Positions 1 through 9,313 of a stretch of 64,000 nucleotides of DNA are shown piece after piece. The notes under the pieces were generated by a model. The model searched no databases. It worked only from the letters and a program-made list of their open reading frames with translations, and was not told the DNA's origin. The DNA is from FLUQ01 sp031550605 (GTDB lineage: Bacteria > Desulfobacterota > Desulfovibrionia > Desulfovibrionales > Desulfovibrionaceae). Numbering within the stretch: the first letter of the stretch is position 1; each line of letters begins with the position of its first letter. Both the position numbers and the translations under genes were made by a program. Location: NCBI GenBank assembly GCA_031550605.1, contig JAVBOK010000022.1:1-64000 (forward strand), read 5' to 3'.

Positions 1-259
1 CAGGATTTTGCGCCGCGATACCTGGTGTACGGCAGCAGTGCGCGGCGCGTTCAGCAAATCGCTGGCCGATGCCCCGTGCCTGGGGCACGGATCCGGCGGC
101 GGCCGGGAATGGGCAATCAGAAGCTCGTCGGAGGCCGCCGCCGGTTGCCATGCCGCGCGTTGCGCCAGTTCCCGCTTTCCGCATTCTTTGGGCAGGTTCA
201 TATCCAGACAGCGATGGCCTCGATCCAATTCTCGCGCGTCTCCACCGCCAAGGCCCGGA
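1..259. other. left-edge non-coding stretch
   Basis: I see no credible gene here. Open frames across it are short and lack a ribosome binding site or any recognisable domain. It lies downstream of the minus-strand signalling operon that ends at 260. It contains, at about 52-90, one copy of a diverged block that recurs at 55785-55830 (see repeat entries). A gene truncated by the window edge cannot be excluded. Confidence 0.5.
52..90 (+). repeat. copy 1 of a dispersed ~45-bp block
   Basis: The 27-base core starting CAGCAAATCGCTGGCC matches 55785-55811 with only two differences. Weaker similarity continues on both sides (TGCGCG before it; GGCAC and GATCC after it). Both copies lie in non-coding DNA beside signalling genes. 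Function unknown; it could be a dispersed intergenic repeat or a relic of a shared coding segment. Confidence 0.5.
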
Positions 260-2920
260 TCAGGAAGGTTCGGGCATCCGCTTGAGCACCAGAAGAGAAA
301 TGTCGTCAAAGGGCGGCGTCCCGGCCATGTGCGCCAGGATATCGCCCATTGTCGCTTCCAGGACGACGGCGGCCGGGGTGGCCGCGCCCGCCGCGCGGCA
401 GGCGGCGGCGAACGCGGCGGCCAGCCGGTCTTCTCCGTAAATGCCGAAGCCCTCGGTGGAATCCGGCCGGCCGGGACCAGCGCCGGCAGCCGCCGGCCCC
501 ATGGCCTCGCTCGCGCCGTCCGTATACAGCAACAGGCTTTGCCCCGGCGCAAGGCGCAGGGTCTGCTCGCCATACACCCACGGTTTCACGCCCAGCACAA
601 GGGAATCGGACCAGGGCGGCGCGCCGGGCGTTGCCCCTTCCCCCGGAACCGGCCCCGGCAAGGGCGGCGGATGTCCCGCGCAGGACCAGGTGAAACTGCC
701 CTGAACGCTGTCGAAAATGCCGATCAGCATGGTGACGAACATGGCCGAGGCATCCTGCCGCAACATGGCCGTGTTGATGCGTTCCAGAGCCCCGGCCGGG
801 GACAGCCCCCCCAGCAGGGCGGATCTGGCCAGCGGCATGACCCGGCTCATGACCAGGGACGCGGGTATGCCCTTGCCGCACACGTCGCCCACCAGACAGG
901 CCACGCGGTCGGGCCGGGCCGGATCGGGCAGAAAACAGTCGTACAGATCGCCGCACACGTCGCGGGCCATGTCCATGCGGGCGGCCATGTCCAGGCCGGG
1001 GCAAGGCGGGAACAGCCGGGGCAGCATGGATTCCTGTATGGCCCTGGCCAGGGCCAGTTCGTTGCGCATGCGCTGCTGGGCTGTGGCGCCGCGCACCTGG
1101 TTGCGGAACGAAGTTTTCAGGATGATGCGCGTCCGCTCGAAAGCGTGCAGCATCCTGCCCGTTTCATCGTCGCGCCGGGCCACGGGAAAGGGCGTGTCCA
1201 GATCGCCGTCCCCCAGATTTTCCAGGGCGGCGGCCAGATCCCGCAACGACCGCAGGCTGCGGGACGTCACATGCCAGGTCACGGCGCCGAGAAAAGCCGG
1301 CCCCAGAAAGGCCAGCAGGACCAGCCACAAAGGCAGGCCGGGCAGGGTGTTGCCGATTTCGCCGCTCGGAACGGCCAGGGCGAAACGCCAGCCCGGCATG
1401 CCCATGGGATAGTAAATCAGGGTGGACGGCGCCTTCCAGGGCAGGGGCCAGACGGGCTCGCCCCCTTTCGTTTCCAGACCGTCGGCGAACTTGAGAAGGC
1501 CCTTTTCTCCGGCTGCCATGCGCCGGCCCAGCGTCACAAGTTCCGGCAGGCCGTTGTCGGCCGCGTCTTCAAAAATGCCCTGCGGCCCCTGCCCCGCCGA
1601 ACGGCCGGGGGGATAGATGACATACTGCCCCCGCTCGTTGCAGTACACCGGCACACAGGAGCCGAAGCCGGAAATCCCGCGCAGGGTCTCCGCGATCCAG
1701 GGCATGCCGATGACCACGCCCAGCCAGTGTTCGGGCGCCTCGCCGGAAATCTCCACGGGAGTGGCGAAAAACATGGCCGCATGGCGCCCGGTCCGGCTGT
1801 CCGGGATATGGAAAACCGGCCCGTGCCAGCGTGGTTCCGCGTTGCCGGGGGAAAAAGGATCCATCCCGGCCAGGGCGTCGGGCAGAAAAGAGCGGACGAT
1901 CGCCGCATCGCGCAGGTGGAAAAACCATGCCTCTTTCCGCCCCGCCCTGCCCAGAGCAATGCCGATGACTGGGGTTTCCGTGGTGAACGGACGGAAAAAA
2001 TCCCCCTGGCGCAAAACGCCCAGCAGGGCGGCGCTGTCGCCCAGCAGGCCTTTCGCGGCGGGATGGGCGGCCAGACCACGGGCGAAAGCGGCCAGACCCC
2101 CTTCGACCCGTTTGAGGAAGGCCCGGCTCAGTTCATCCTGGGTCGCCATGGATTGCATGGCCAGCAGTTCCGCGTTGCGCGCGCGCATGGTCGCCACAGT
2201 GGCGTAATAGACCCCGATGCCGCTCCAGAACAGAACCGCAGCGCTCACCGTGAACAGCACCGTCTGGCGCAGGGCCAGCTTTTCGCGCCAGGCCCGGCGC
2301 AGTTTCTGCCGGAATCCGGCGGCCGGCGGCAGACCGTCCGGCCGCGCGCCGCCGGATTCCCCGTTTGCCCCCGCACGGCCGGCCGCCCCGCCCAGAGGCA
2401 TTTCCAGGGACAGAATATTGTGCCCCTCTTCCCGCCGATAGCGGCGGTTCACGGAAAAAAGCCGCACCAGCGAAAGACCCCGCCCGCCGGGCGCCGTTTC
2501 AAGGGAAAGTGATTCCGCCGGCGCGTGGCGCAAAGGATCAAACGGTTCGCCGGGATCCCGCAGAATGATGCGCAGCCGGTCGGGCGCCTGGTTTGCCGTG
2601 TCCTCTTCCGCCGCCGTTTCCTCTTCATCCCTGCCTTCACGGGAAAAGACGAATTCCAGGCGCACGATGACGAAAAAATTTTCCGCTTCTCCTTCTTCCT
2701 GCCCGGGCAGGGCGTGGAAGCGGATATTCAGCAGCAGCTCTTCCAACAGCAGACGCAGCCCGGCCCTGTCGTCCCTGCTCAGGCCCCGGCCCGCGGCCCA
2801 TTCCTGGGCCAGCGTCAGAACGCCCCCGATGGTCTCCAGCCTGACGTCAAAGCGCAGTTCAAGGCTGCGCCGCGAAGCCTGCAGGCCATAGCGGCCGCCG
2901 GAAAAAGACGCGTCCGTCAT
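260..2920 (-). CDS. Membrane fusion of RsbW-like kinase, Cache sensor, HAMP and SpoIIE phosphatase
   Basis: 886 aa with two opposed activities of a partner-switching pathway in one chain. Residues about 20-180 form a GHKL/HATPase domain of the RsbW/SpoIIAB anti-sigma kinase type: N-box LLLEELLLNI, a DPGEPFDPL motif and a GGRGLSLVR glycine loop. A membrane helix near 220-245 leads into a periplasmic Cache-like region, a second helix near 505-530 and a HAMP linker. The C-terminal third is a SpoIIE/RsbU PP2C phosphatase with its metal-binding aspartates intact (DVCGDLYDC, GDVCGKG, YTDGASEA, DDISLLV). The presumed substrate is a STAS protein; the only one in the window is at 9670. The ATG overlaps the stop of the upstream gene by 4 bp (ATGA), so the two are translationally coupled. 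It is paralogous to the 6587 gene. Domain calls are firm; the ligand is unknown. Confidence 0.88.
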   Translation of the reverse strand: MTDASFSGGRYGLQASRRSLELRFDVRLETIGGVLTLAQEWAAGRGLSRDDRAGLRLLLEELLLNIRFHALPGQEEGEAENFFVIVRLEFVFSREGRDEEETAAEEDTANQAPDRLRIILRDPGEPFDPLRHAPAESLSLETAPGGRGLSLVRLFSVNRRYRREEGHNILSLEMPLGGAAGRAGANGESGGARPDGLPPAAGFRQKLRRAWREKLALRQTVLFTVSAAVLFWSGIGVYYATVATMRARNAELLAMQSMATQDELSRAFLKRVEGGLAAFARGLAAHPAAKGLLGDSAALLGVLRQGDFFRPFTTETPVIGIALGRAGRKEAWFFHLRDAAIVRSFLPDALAGMDPFSPGNAEPRWHGPVFHIPDSRTGRHAAMFFATPVEISGEAPEHWLGVVIGMPWIAETLRGISGFGSCVPVYCNERGQYVIYPPGRSAGQGPQGIFEDAADNGLPELVTLGRRMAAGEKGLLKFADGLETKGGEPVWPLPWKAPSTLIYYPMGMPGWRFALAVPSGEIGNTLPGLPLWLVLLAFLGPAFLGAVTWHVTSRSLRSLRDLAAALENLGDGDLDTPFPVARRDDETGRMLHAFERTRIILKTSFRNQVRGATAQQRMRNELALARAIQESMLPRLFPPCPGLDMAARMDMARDVCGDLYDCFLPDPARPDRVACLVGDVCGKGIPASLVMSRVMPLARSALLGGLSPAGALERINTAMLRQDASAMFVTMLIGIFDSVQGSFTWSCAGHPPPLPGPVPGEGATPGAPPWSDSLVLGVKPWVYGEQTLRLAPGQSLLLYTDGASEAMGPAAAGAGPGRPDSTEGFGIYGEDRLAAAFAAACRAAGAATPAAVVLEATMGDILAHMAGTPPFDDISLLVLKRMPEPS

Positions 2921-4896
2921 GCGTTCCCCCCCCGCCGGAGCAGAGCCAGCATGGCCAGATCCTCATGCGCCCGCCCGCCGCAATGGGCCAGTACCGCATC
3001 GCGCACTGCCCGCAGAAGGGTTTTCGGCTCGCCGTTCCCTTCGCGCAGCAGAGCCTGCACCCGCCCTTCGCCGAACAGGTTCCCGGCCGCGTCCGGAGCG
3101 GCAAGCAGGCGCTCATTGCAGAAAAAGAGCAGGCCGCCGGGCGGCACGACGGCCTCCCGTTCCCGATACGAGGCCCGGGCGCGCAGCCCGAGGGGCATAT
3201 CTTCCGACCAGGGCAGGCTTTCCCCCCAGCTTGTGTACGGCGGCCGCTGCCCGGCGGAAGCCCACAGCAAGCGACCGGTCCGCCGGTTGAAAAGCCCCGC
3301 GAACACGGTGACGAACAGGGATTCGCCGTCCGCCGGCGCGGGAAGATTCCCTGTGACGACCTGATTGGCGTTTTCCAGCGCTTTGCCGGGCGGCAGCCCG
3401 AAGTGCAGCAACTCGCGCAGAAGCGGCATGACCCGCCCCATCAGCAGGGCCGCGGGCACCCCGCGCGCGGCGGCGTTGCCCATCAGACAGCACAGGGTGT
3501 CCGGGTCGGTGAAAAAACAATCGTACATGTCGCCGCAAACATCTCCCGCCGCCTCCAGGCGCGCGTCGACCACGATGTCGCCGGCTTCGGGCAGAGCGGC
3601 GGGCAGCAGCCCCTCCTGAATGATCCGGGCCAGACGGAATTCGCCCCGCAGCCGTTCACGGGTGGCGGCCAGCAGGGTCAGGTCGCGCGAACGCTCGGCC
3701 AGGGCGTGGCGCAGCCGTTCGGCGGCACGGGCCAGACGTTCCGGCTCGTCCCGGTATGCGAAGCGTCCCGGCGCCCGCGGCGGGTCGGCGATGCTGACGT
3801 CCCCGCGGGCCAGCCGTTCGGCCAGCATTTTCAGGGGGACCAGCGGCCGGAGCATGCCCAGAGAGGTTCGATACAAACTGAACAGCGCAAGGCAGAACAG
3901 GACCGCTCCCACCAGGTACAGCACAAGGGTGAGGGAATCCAGGGAACCCAGCAGTTTCTCTCTGGGGATGAGGACGCCCAGAGTAAACCCTTTCATGCTC
4001 AGGGGCATGAATTCCGCCACAAAACTGCGGCCGCCCAACCCGACGGTGCTTGTGCCGGCCCCCTTCTCCCGCATGGCGGCTCGCAGCCGCTCCAAAGCCG
4101 GGCCGTCCTCGGCGGAAAGGCCCGTTGCAACGCGCCCCCTGGCCAGCGCTTCCGGCAGGGTCCAGCGCCCGTCCGGAGCGAACAGGAAGACGACGCAGCC
4201 GTCCAGGCCGCGAAACGCCTTGACCCGTTCCTCGAACCAGGACATGGAGACCGTCAGGGTCAGCGCGCCAAACACCGCACCCCGGCCGCCCTGCCGCAGG
4301 GGCACGCTGTAGCGTATGCGCGGTTCTTTTTCCAGCCCGGCCTCGTCCACCGACGGCGCATGCCAGCCGGGCGAATCCCCGATGGCGGCCAGCGTGGCTT
4401 TCAGGCGTTCCGCGGTCCGCTCCGCGCCCTCGGGAACGCCGTCCTCCGCGACGGCCGGCTCGAAGCCGGTCCGCTCCAGACGCAGGGCGCGGTACGTTCC
4501 CTGTTCATCCACGGTGCGCACGATCAGTTCGCGCAGTCCCAGCATGCGGCCGGCCCGCCGGCCCTGTTCCGTGTCGCTGAAATCCCGGCCCGGCGCCATG
4601 GCGGGCCCCGCCGCTTCAAAAATCCGGACCAGGGGCGCGGCGCTGCTTGCGAACCATGACCGGTAATAGCCGTCATAATGGCCGATGCTGTCCGCAAGCT
4701 GGGCCGTCTGGCGCCGGGCGCCTTCCAGGGCCTCGCCGCGGGCGAAAAAATAGCCCGCCACCGGCAGCAGGCCGATCAGGCAGATCAACGCGGCGACAAT
4801 GGGCGCCGCCTGCCGGACGGCCAGGCGGTTTTTCAGCGGAACCGGGCCGCCCGCGTTCGTATCCTCGCGCCCGGCCGCGCTTGTCATGGCTGCCAT
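2917..4896 (-). CDS. Membrane Cache-HAMP SpoIIE-type protein with degenerate phosphatase site
   Basis: 659 aa from the ATG at 4896. The longer open frame to 5073 begins with TTG and has no ribosome site; GGGGGG lies 10 bases before 4896. After a short tail comes a membrane helix (about 25-50), an extracytoplasmic sensor region, a second helix near 340, HAMP, and a SpoIIE/PP2C domain. The first metal motif is kept (GDVCGDMYD), but the second reads GNAAARG where active relatives have GDVxGKG, the LYTDG motif is replaced by FFCNE, and the final DD is ED. It is therefore probably catalytically weak or dead and may act as a scaffold or decoy. It is coupled to the kinase-phosphatase fusion downstream (stop overlaps that start) and resembles the 666-aa protein at 10109, which keeps the key aspartates. 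Confidence 0.85.
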   Translation of the reverse strand: MAAMTSAAGREDTNAGGPVPLKNRLAVRQAAPIVAALICLIGLLPVAGYFFARGEALEGARRQTAQLADSIGHYDGYYRSWFASSAAPLVRIFEAAGPAMAPGRDFSDTEQGRRAGRMLGLRELIVRTVDEQGTYRALRLERTGFEPAVAEDGVPEGAERTAERLKATLAAIGDSPGWHAPSVDEAGLEKEPRIRYSVPLRQGGRGAVFGALTLTVSMSWFEERVKAFRGLDGCVVFLFAPDGRWTLPEALARGRVATGLSAEDGPALERLRAAMREKGAGTSTVGLGGRSFVAEFMPLSMKGFTLGVLIPREKLLGSLDSLTLVLYLVGAVLFCLALFSLYRTSLGMLRPLVPLKMLAERLARGDVSIADPPRAPGRFAYRDEPERLARAAERLRHALAERSRDLTLLAATRERLRGEFRLARIIQEGLLPAALPEAGDIVVDARLEAAGDVCGDMYDCFFTDPDTLCCLMGNAAARGVPAALLMGRVMPLLRELLHFGLPPGKALENANQVVTGNLPAPADGESLFVTVFAGLFNRRTGRLLWASAGQRPPYTSWGESLPWSEDMPLGLRARASYREREAVVPPGGLLFFCNERLLAAPDAAGNLFGEGRVQALLREGNGEPKTLLRAVRDAVLAHCGGRAHEDLAMLALLRRGGNA

Positions 4897-5091
4897 ACGC
4901 ACGCGGCCCCCCCGGGTCCGGGGAAAACGACGCCCGGCCGGTTGCGCGGAACCGCCCGCAGCCTGTCCCGGCCGCGAGGCGCTTTTGCTTGAAGCCGGCC
5001 GGATTGCCGGGCGGAAACCACATGGCCGCCGCCGGGCGGCAGGGCCACCCGGGCGGGCTGTGGGCGGTTGCAACGGCGGCGCATGATATTC

Positions 5092-6411
5092 TTACGATAT
5101 GTTCAGGCGGGACAGCTTGATGCGCAAACCTTCCCTGCTGATGCCCAGCATGCGGGCGGTATGGGACTTATTCCCGCCGTTGACGGACAGAATCTTGCGG
5201 ATATAGACGGCTTCCGCTTCCTCCAGGGGAAGAAAGGACGGAACCTGCCCGGAAGGGGGGATATCCTCCCCGAAACCGCCGGCACCCGCAACCTCTTCGG
5301 AAAGGCAAACCGGAGCGGGAGGCGGGGCTTCCGTTTCCGGCACATAACCCGCCAGCAGCGCGGGCGGCAGATCTTCCGGAGTGATCCGCCCGCCCCCGGC
5401 CAGCAGCGTTCCCCGTTCGAGCACGTTCTGCAATTCGCGGATATTGCCCGGCCAGGAATAGCGCATCAGAAGGCGCAGCGCCTCCGGGCTGATCCGCTGG
5501 GGCGAATCGTTCCTCTGGTCGGCAAGGCCGGAAAGGATTTTGCGGACCAGCATGGGGATGTCGTCCGGCCGTTCCCGCAACGGGGGCACATGCAACTGCA
5601 CGACGTTCAGGCGGTAGAAGAGGTCCTCGCGGAAGGTTTTCTGCTCCACAAGGCGCTCAAGGTTTCTATGCGTGGCGGCCATGATGCGCACGTCCACCGG
5701 AATGCGCTTGCGCCCCCCAACCCGTTCCACCGTGCCCAGTTCGATCACGTGCAGCATCTTGGCCTGGCTTTCCAGGGGCATGTCGCCTATTTCGTCCAGC
5801 AGTATGGTCCCGCCCGAGGCCTGTTCGAAACGCCCCATGCGGGCCTGCACGCCGGAAGCAACCCCGGCCTCTATGCCGAACAGCTCGCTTTCCAGCAGCG
5901 ACGCGGGAATGGCGGCGCAGTTGATGGCCACGAACGGCTTTCCCGCTCTGGGACCGATATCGTGGATATGCCGGGCCAGCATGCCCTTGCCCACCCCGGT
6001 TTCCCCCGTGATGAGCAAATTGGCCCTGGTTGCGGCAAGGCGTTCCGCCTGCGCGAGCAGGGTCAGCATCGCGCGGTCCCGGCTGGCGGCCCGCACAGGC
6101 GCCGGCCGGCCGCGCACCTGAGCCCGCAAATGGCGGTTTTCCACGGCCAGACGCGCCCGGTGCCGTTCCAGTTCTTCCCGCGCGGCCGATATTTCCGTCA
6201 GCAGCCTTTCCATCTCGAATTCGCGGGCCTCAATGCGCACCATCATCATGGCGAAGGCCTCGGCCAGAACCCGGGCCGGGGCATCTTCCGCTCCCGCGAA
6301 CGGCAGATCGAAAACTCCCTTGGCCTTTTCGTAGTTGCCGCTGGCTATCTGCTCGCACAGGGCGACAAGCTGCCCGTACAGATCATCGGACGGCGCCGTC
6401 ATTTTTGTCAT
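5092..6411 (-). CDS. Sigma-54-activator-family AAA+ regulator with altered GAFTGA loop
   Basis: 439 aa from ATG 6411 (MTKMT...). The N-terminal ~60 residues match no domain I recognise. A coiled coil follows (about 60-100), then an AAA+ domain with Walker A GETGVGKG (136-143) and Walker B ILLDEIGD (about 203-210). The C-terminal Fis-type helix-turn-helix (about 395-439) indicates DNA binding. The loop that normally reads GAFTGA and touches sigma-54 reads GVASGV here (183-188), followed by QARMGRFE. I believe similar GVATGV-type variants exist in other Fis-family AAA+ proteins, so this is probably a subfamily trait rather than damage. It sits between the two arms of the partner-switching cluster and is transcribed with the minus arm. 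With no receiver domain, its input may come through protein partners. Confidence 0.85.
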   Translation of the reverse strand: MTKMTAPSDDLYGQLVALCEQIASGNYEKAKGVFDLPFAGAEDAPARVLAEAFAMMMVRIEAREFEMERLLTEISAAREELERHRARLAVENRHLRAQVRGRPAPVRAASRDRAMLTLLAQAERLAATRANLLITGETGVGKGMLARHIHDIGPRAGKPFVAINCAAIPASLLESELFGIEAGVASGVQARMGRFEQASGGTILLDEIGDMPLESQAKMLHVIELGTVERVGGRKRIPVDVRIMAATHRNLERLVEQKTFREDLFYRLNVVQLHVPPLRERPDDIPMLVRKILSGLADQRNDSPQRISPEALRLLMRYSWPGNIRELQNVLERGTLLAGGGRITPEDLPPALLAGYVPETEAPPPAPVCLSEEVAGAGGFGEDIPPSGQVPSFLPLEEAEAVYIRKILSVNGGNKSHTARMLGISREGLRIKLSRLNIS

Positions 6412-6542
6412 ACTGCACCATTCCGCGCACGTGCGGCGACGCTTTCTGAACAACCGGTTACTGCGCTCCCTGCCGGAAGAACTGCGGGGCAGTATAAAAA
6501 AAACGCCCGCCGCGGACAAGAAAATTTTACAACCCGCCATGG

Positions 6543-6557
6543 CGGCATGTTTGTTGC
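6543..6557 (+). promoter_or_regulatory. sigma-54 (-24/-12) promoter for the + arm
   Basis: CGGCATGTTTGTTGC matches the TGGCAYR-N4-TTGC consensus at all but the first base, with GG and GC exactly 12 bases apart. The predicted start of transcription is near 6569. This excludes an upstream ATG at 6539 and supports translation from 6587. Confidence 0.65.
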
Positions 6558-6586
6558 TATCAGGCATACCAACGGATTGCAACGGC

Positions 6587-9313
6587 ATGGACGGCACCTC
6601 TTCTTTTTCCCGGTTTCCGCCAAAGGAAAACGCCCGCGACGCGGGCGCCGCTCTTGAATTGCGTTTTCCGGCCACGCGGGACACCGTTCAGGGCATTCTG
6701 GCCATGGCCCAGGAATGGGCCGTGGCCCGCGGCATCGCCCGCGCGGACCTGGGGACCCTGCGCCTTGCGCTGGAAGAGCTGCTGCTCAACATCTGCTTCC
6801 ACGCCTATCCCGATTCCGGCCCGGAAGCCGCGGGCGCATCCCGCTCCGCCAACGAGGCGGAACTGCTCCTTCGGCTGGATGCGCCGCCCGCCGGGGCGGG
6901 ATCTTCCGCCGGGCGGGTTCCCGCGCAGGAGGAAAAACTGCTTTTTCTGCGCGTCCGCGATGCCGGCCGCCCCTTTGATCCGCTCGCGTACCAGCCCGCG
7001 CCGGTCGCGGCCGAAGCGGGCGCGATGACGGCCGGGGGCAGAGGGATATCGTTTATGCGCCTTTTGGCCGTCGAGGCTTCCTATTCACGGGAAAACGGGC
7101 TTAACGTCCTGTCCCTGACCCTGCCGCTGAGCGCGGCGCAGGCCGCCGACGGGCCGGACGCGGAAACCGGGACGCCCGCCGCACCCGGCTCGCCGCGGCA
7201 TTTTCTCCGCCGGCCCGGCTTGCTGCCGGATATGCGGCGCGTGAGCCTGGCGGTGAAGCAGACGGTTTTTCTGGGGCTGTGCACCGCCCTCATCGTATGG
7301 TCGGCCATATTCTTTTTCCACCGCGCCGTGAACGCCGGGCGCGAAGAGGCCGCGCAGGCCCTGGGCGGCCAGATCATGCGCACTCTGGACCGGGTCGCTT
7401 CCGATTTCTTCCATCGTCTGACCACCGGCGCGGAAACGCTGGCCGCCAGCCTGGGCGAAAGCTACAGCGGCGGGGAAGCCGCCGGTTCCGAAGGCCCGCC
7501 GCTGAAGACCAGGGATGCGACGGAACTGGCCCGCGCCCTGCTGGCGGAAAAAGCGGTTCTGGGCCTTGTGTACACGGATGATTCGCGCTTTCAGGAGTGG
7601 CTGCTGACCCTGCGGGACGACACGCTGACGCAGACGCCCCTTGCGTCCACCTTCGCCCCGGCCTGGGCCGCGAACCGGCGGAACCGCGGCGGGGCCGTCT
7701 GGCAGGGGCCGGTCGCGGACATCCCGAAAGGCCTGCCGGGGAACGATGCCGCCCTGTTTTTGGGCGCACCCTGGCGGGGCGGCGGAACAAACGGCGCCGC
7801 AACCGCGGGCGGCGGGGAAAACCGCTCCGGCGGCATGATCGGGGCGCTCGTCAGCACGCCGGAAATGGCCCGTCTGCTGCGCGCCGCCGCGGGCATAGCC
7901 GCGAGCGAGCCGTTCATGCTGAACCGGAACGGGGAGTACATGCTGGTTCCGCCCAGCCGGGAACAGGGCGACCGGCCGGGATCCATATTCGACGAGGCCC
8001 GCGTTTCCGGCAGCGTTTTTCTGGAGGAACTCGGCCGCGCCATGCTGTGGGGGGAAGAGGGCATCACGCATCTGTCCGCCGGCGATGCGGAAAAAGCTGT
8101 TCCCTGGGCCTTGCCCGAACACGGGCCGGCAAGCGTGCTGTACCGTCCGGTTCAGGCAGCGGGACCGCCTCACGGCCTGTATCTGGGGCTTTTGCTTCCC
8201 TCGCGCAGCCTCGGGGGGGGGCCCGTTCCCCTGCCGCCGGGCCTGGCGCTGTTCGCGCTTGCAGGATCGGCCGCCTTCTGTCTGCTTGTCTGGCGCGTAA
8301 CCTCGCAGACCTTGCTGCCTCTGCGGGATTTGTCCGCCGGCCTTGAAAAGATGGCCGCCGGCGACCTGGCCAGCCCCCTGCCCGCGCCGTTGCGGCCGGA
8401 CGAAACCGGCAGCATGCTGCATTCCTTCGAACGCGTGCGCCTGACCCTGCGGGCGGCCCTGCGCAACCTGATCACCAGAACCGCGACACAGGAACGCCTG
8501 GCCAACGAGTTGGCCGTCGCCCGGGCCATTCAGGAAGGCATGCTGACCACGGAATTTCCGTCCTCGCCTCTGGCGGATGTCTGCGCGCGCATCGACATGG
8601 CCCGTGAAGTCTGCGGCGATCTGTACGATTGTTTTCTCATGACCGGCGGCGGACACGGCGGCGCGCCGGAAGAACGCCTGTGCTGCGTCGTGGGGGACGT
8701 ATCCGGCAAGGGCGTGCCCGCGGCCATGCTGATGAGCGGCGCCGTGTCCCTGGCCAGGGCGGCGCTGCTTGAGGGGCTGCCCCCCGCGGCGGTGCTGGGG
8801 CGCGTCAACAACTCCCTGGTCAGAACCGCCACGGCCGGCATGTTCGTGACCATGATCGTGGGGGTGCTCGAACCGCGCAGCGGGCGCTTCATCTGGGCCA
8901 GCGCGGGGCACCCGCCTCCCATGCTGGTGGGACCGCCCCGGTCCGGCCGGGAGAACTGGCCCCCGACATGCCCCTGGCCGGGCGAACTTGTTCTGGGCGC
9001 CAGAAGGGACGTCCGCTATTCGACGTTCTCGCGCGTCATTGAACCCGGCGGCGCGGCCCTTTTGTACACCGACGGCGCCGTCGAGGCATGCCCCGCGCCG
9101 TACCGGGGGCAACACGGCGGGCACGCGGCCGGCTCCTTTTTCGGGGAAGAGCGCCTGGCCCGATCCTTGTCCCGCCACCGGGACAAGGCCGACGCCCGCG
9201 GCCAGCTGGAAGGCATCCGGGCGGACCTGTTCGCGCACATGGCCGGCGCGGACCCGCACGACGACATCACCCTGATGGTCATCCGGCGGCGTTGCGGAGC
9301 GCACTGCCCCTGA
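6587..9313 (+). CDS. Membrane fusion of RsbW-like kinase, Cache sensor, HAMP and SpoIIE phosphatase (paralogue 2)
   Basis: 908 aa from ATG 6587, chosen because the sigma-54 promoter at 6543-6557 would start RNA near 6569 and because the N-terminus then matches the paralogue ending at 2920 in length. Order: GHKL kinase domain (about 20-185, N-box LALEELLLNI, VRDAGRPFDPL, GGRGISFMR), membrane helix (about 225-245), extracytoplasmic sensor, second helix (about 550-570), HAMP, and SpoIIE PP2C domain. All metal motifs are present (EVCGDLYDC, GDVSGKG, YTDGAVEA, HDDITLM), so both the kinase and phosphatase halves look functional. It would both phosphorylate and dephosphorylate a STAS partner, switched by a periplasmic signal. 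It is followed by the STAS gene and a further phosphatase on the same strand. The Shine-Dalgarno is weak. Confidence 0.87.
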   Translation: MDGTSSFSRFPPKENARDAGAALELRFPATRDTVQGILAMAQEWAVARGIARADLGTLRLALEELLLNICFHAYPDSGPEAAGASRSANEAELLLRLDAPPAGAGSSAGRVPAQEEKLLFLRVRDAGRPFDPLAYQPAPVAAEAGAMTAGGRGISFMRLLAVEASYSRENGLNVLSLTLPLSAAQAADGPDAETGTPAAPGSPRHFLRRPGLLPDMRRVSLAVKQTVFLGLCTALIVWSAIFFFHRAVNAGREEAAQALGGQIMRTLDRVASDFFHRLTTGAETLAASLGESYSGGEAAGSEGPPLKTRDATELARALLAEKAVLGLVYTDDSRFQEWLLTLRDDTLTQTPLASTFAPAWAANRRNRGGAVWQGPVADIPKGLPGNDAALFLGAPWRGGGTNGAATAGGGENRSGGMIGALVSTPEMARLLRAAAGIAASEPFMLNRNGEYMLVPPSREQGDRPGSIFDEARVSGSVFLEELGRAMLWGEEGITHLSAGDAEKAVPWALPEHGPASVLYRPVQAAGPPHGLYLGLLLPSRSLGGGPVPLPPGLALFALAGSAAFCLLVWRVTSQTLLPLRDLSAGLEKMAAGDLASPLPAPLRPDETGSMLHSFERVRLTLRAALRNLITRTATQERLANELAVARAIQEGMLTTEFPSSPLADVCARIDMAREVCGDLYDCFLMTGGGHGGAPEERLCCVVGDVSGKGVPAAMLMSGAVSLARAALLEGLPPAAVLGRVNNSLVRTATAGMFVTMIVGVLEPRSGRFIWASAGHPPPMLVGPPRSGRENWPPTCPWPGELVLGARRDVRYSTFSRVIEPGGAALLYTDGAVEACPAPYRGQHGGHAAGSFFGEERLARSLSRHRDKADARGQLEGIRADLFAHMAGADPHDDITLMVIRRRCGAHCP

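Noticed and set aside
8..2512. 834-codon open frame on the + strand opposite the kinase-phosphatase fusion
   Set aside because: Low-complexity Gly/Arg/Pro/His-rich translation with no motif; typical antisense frame in GC-rich DNA.
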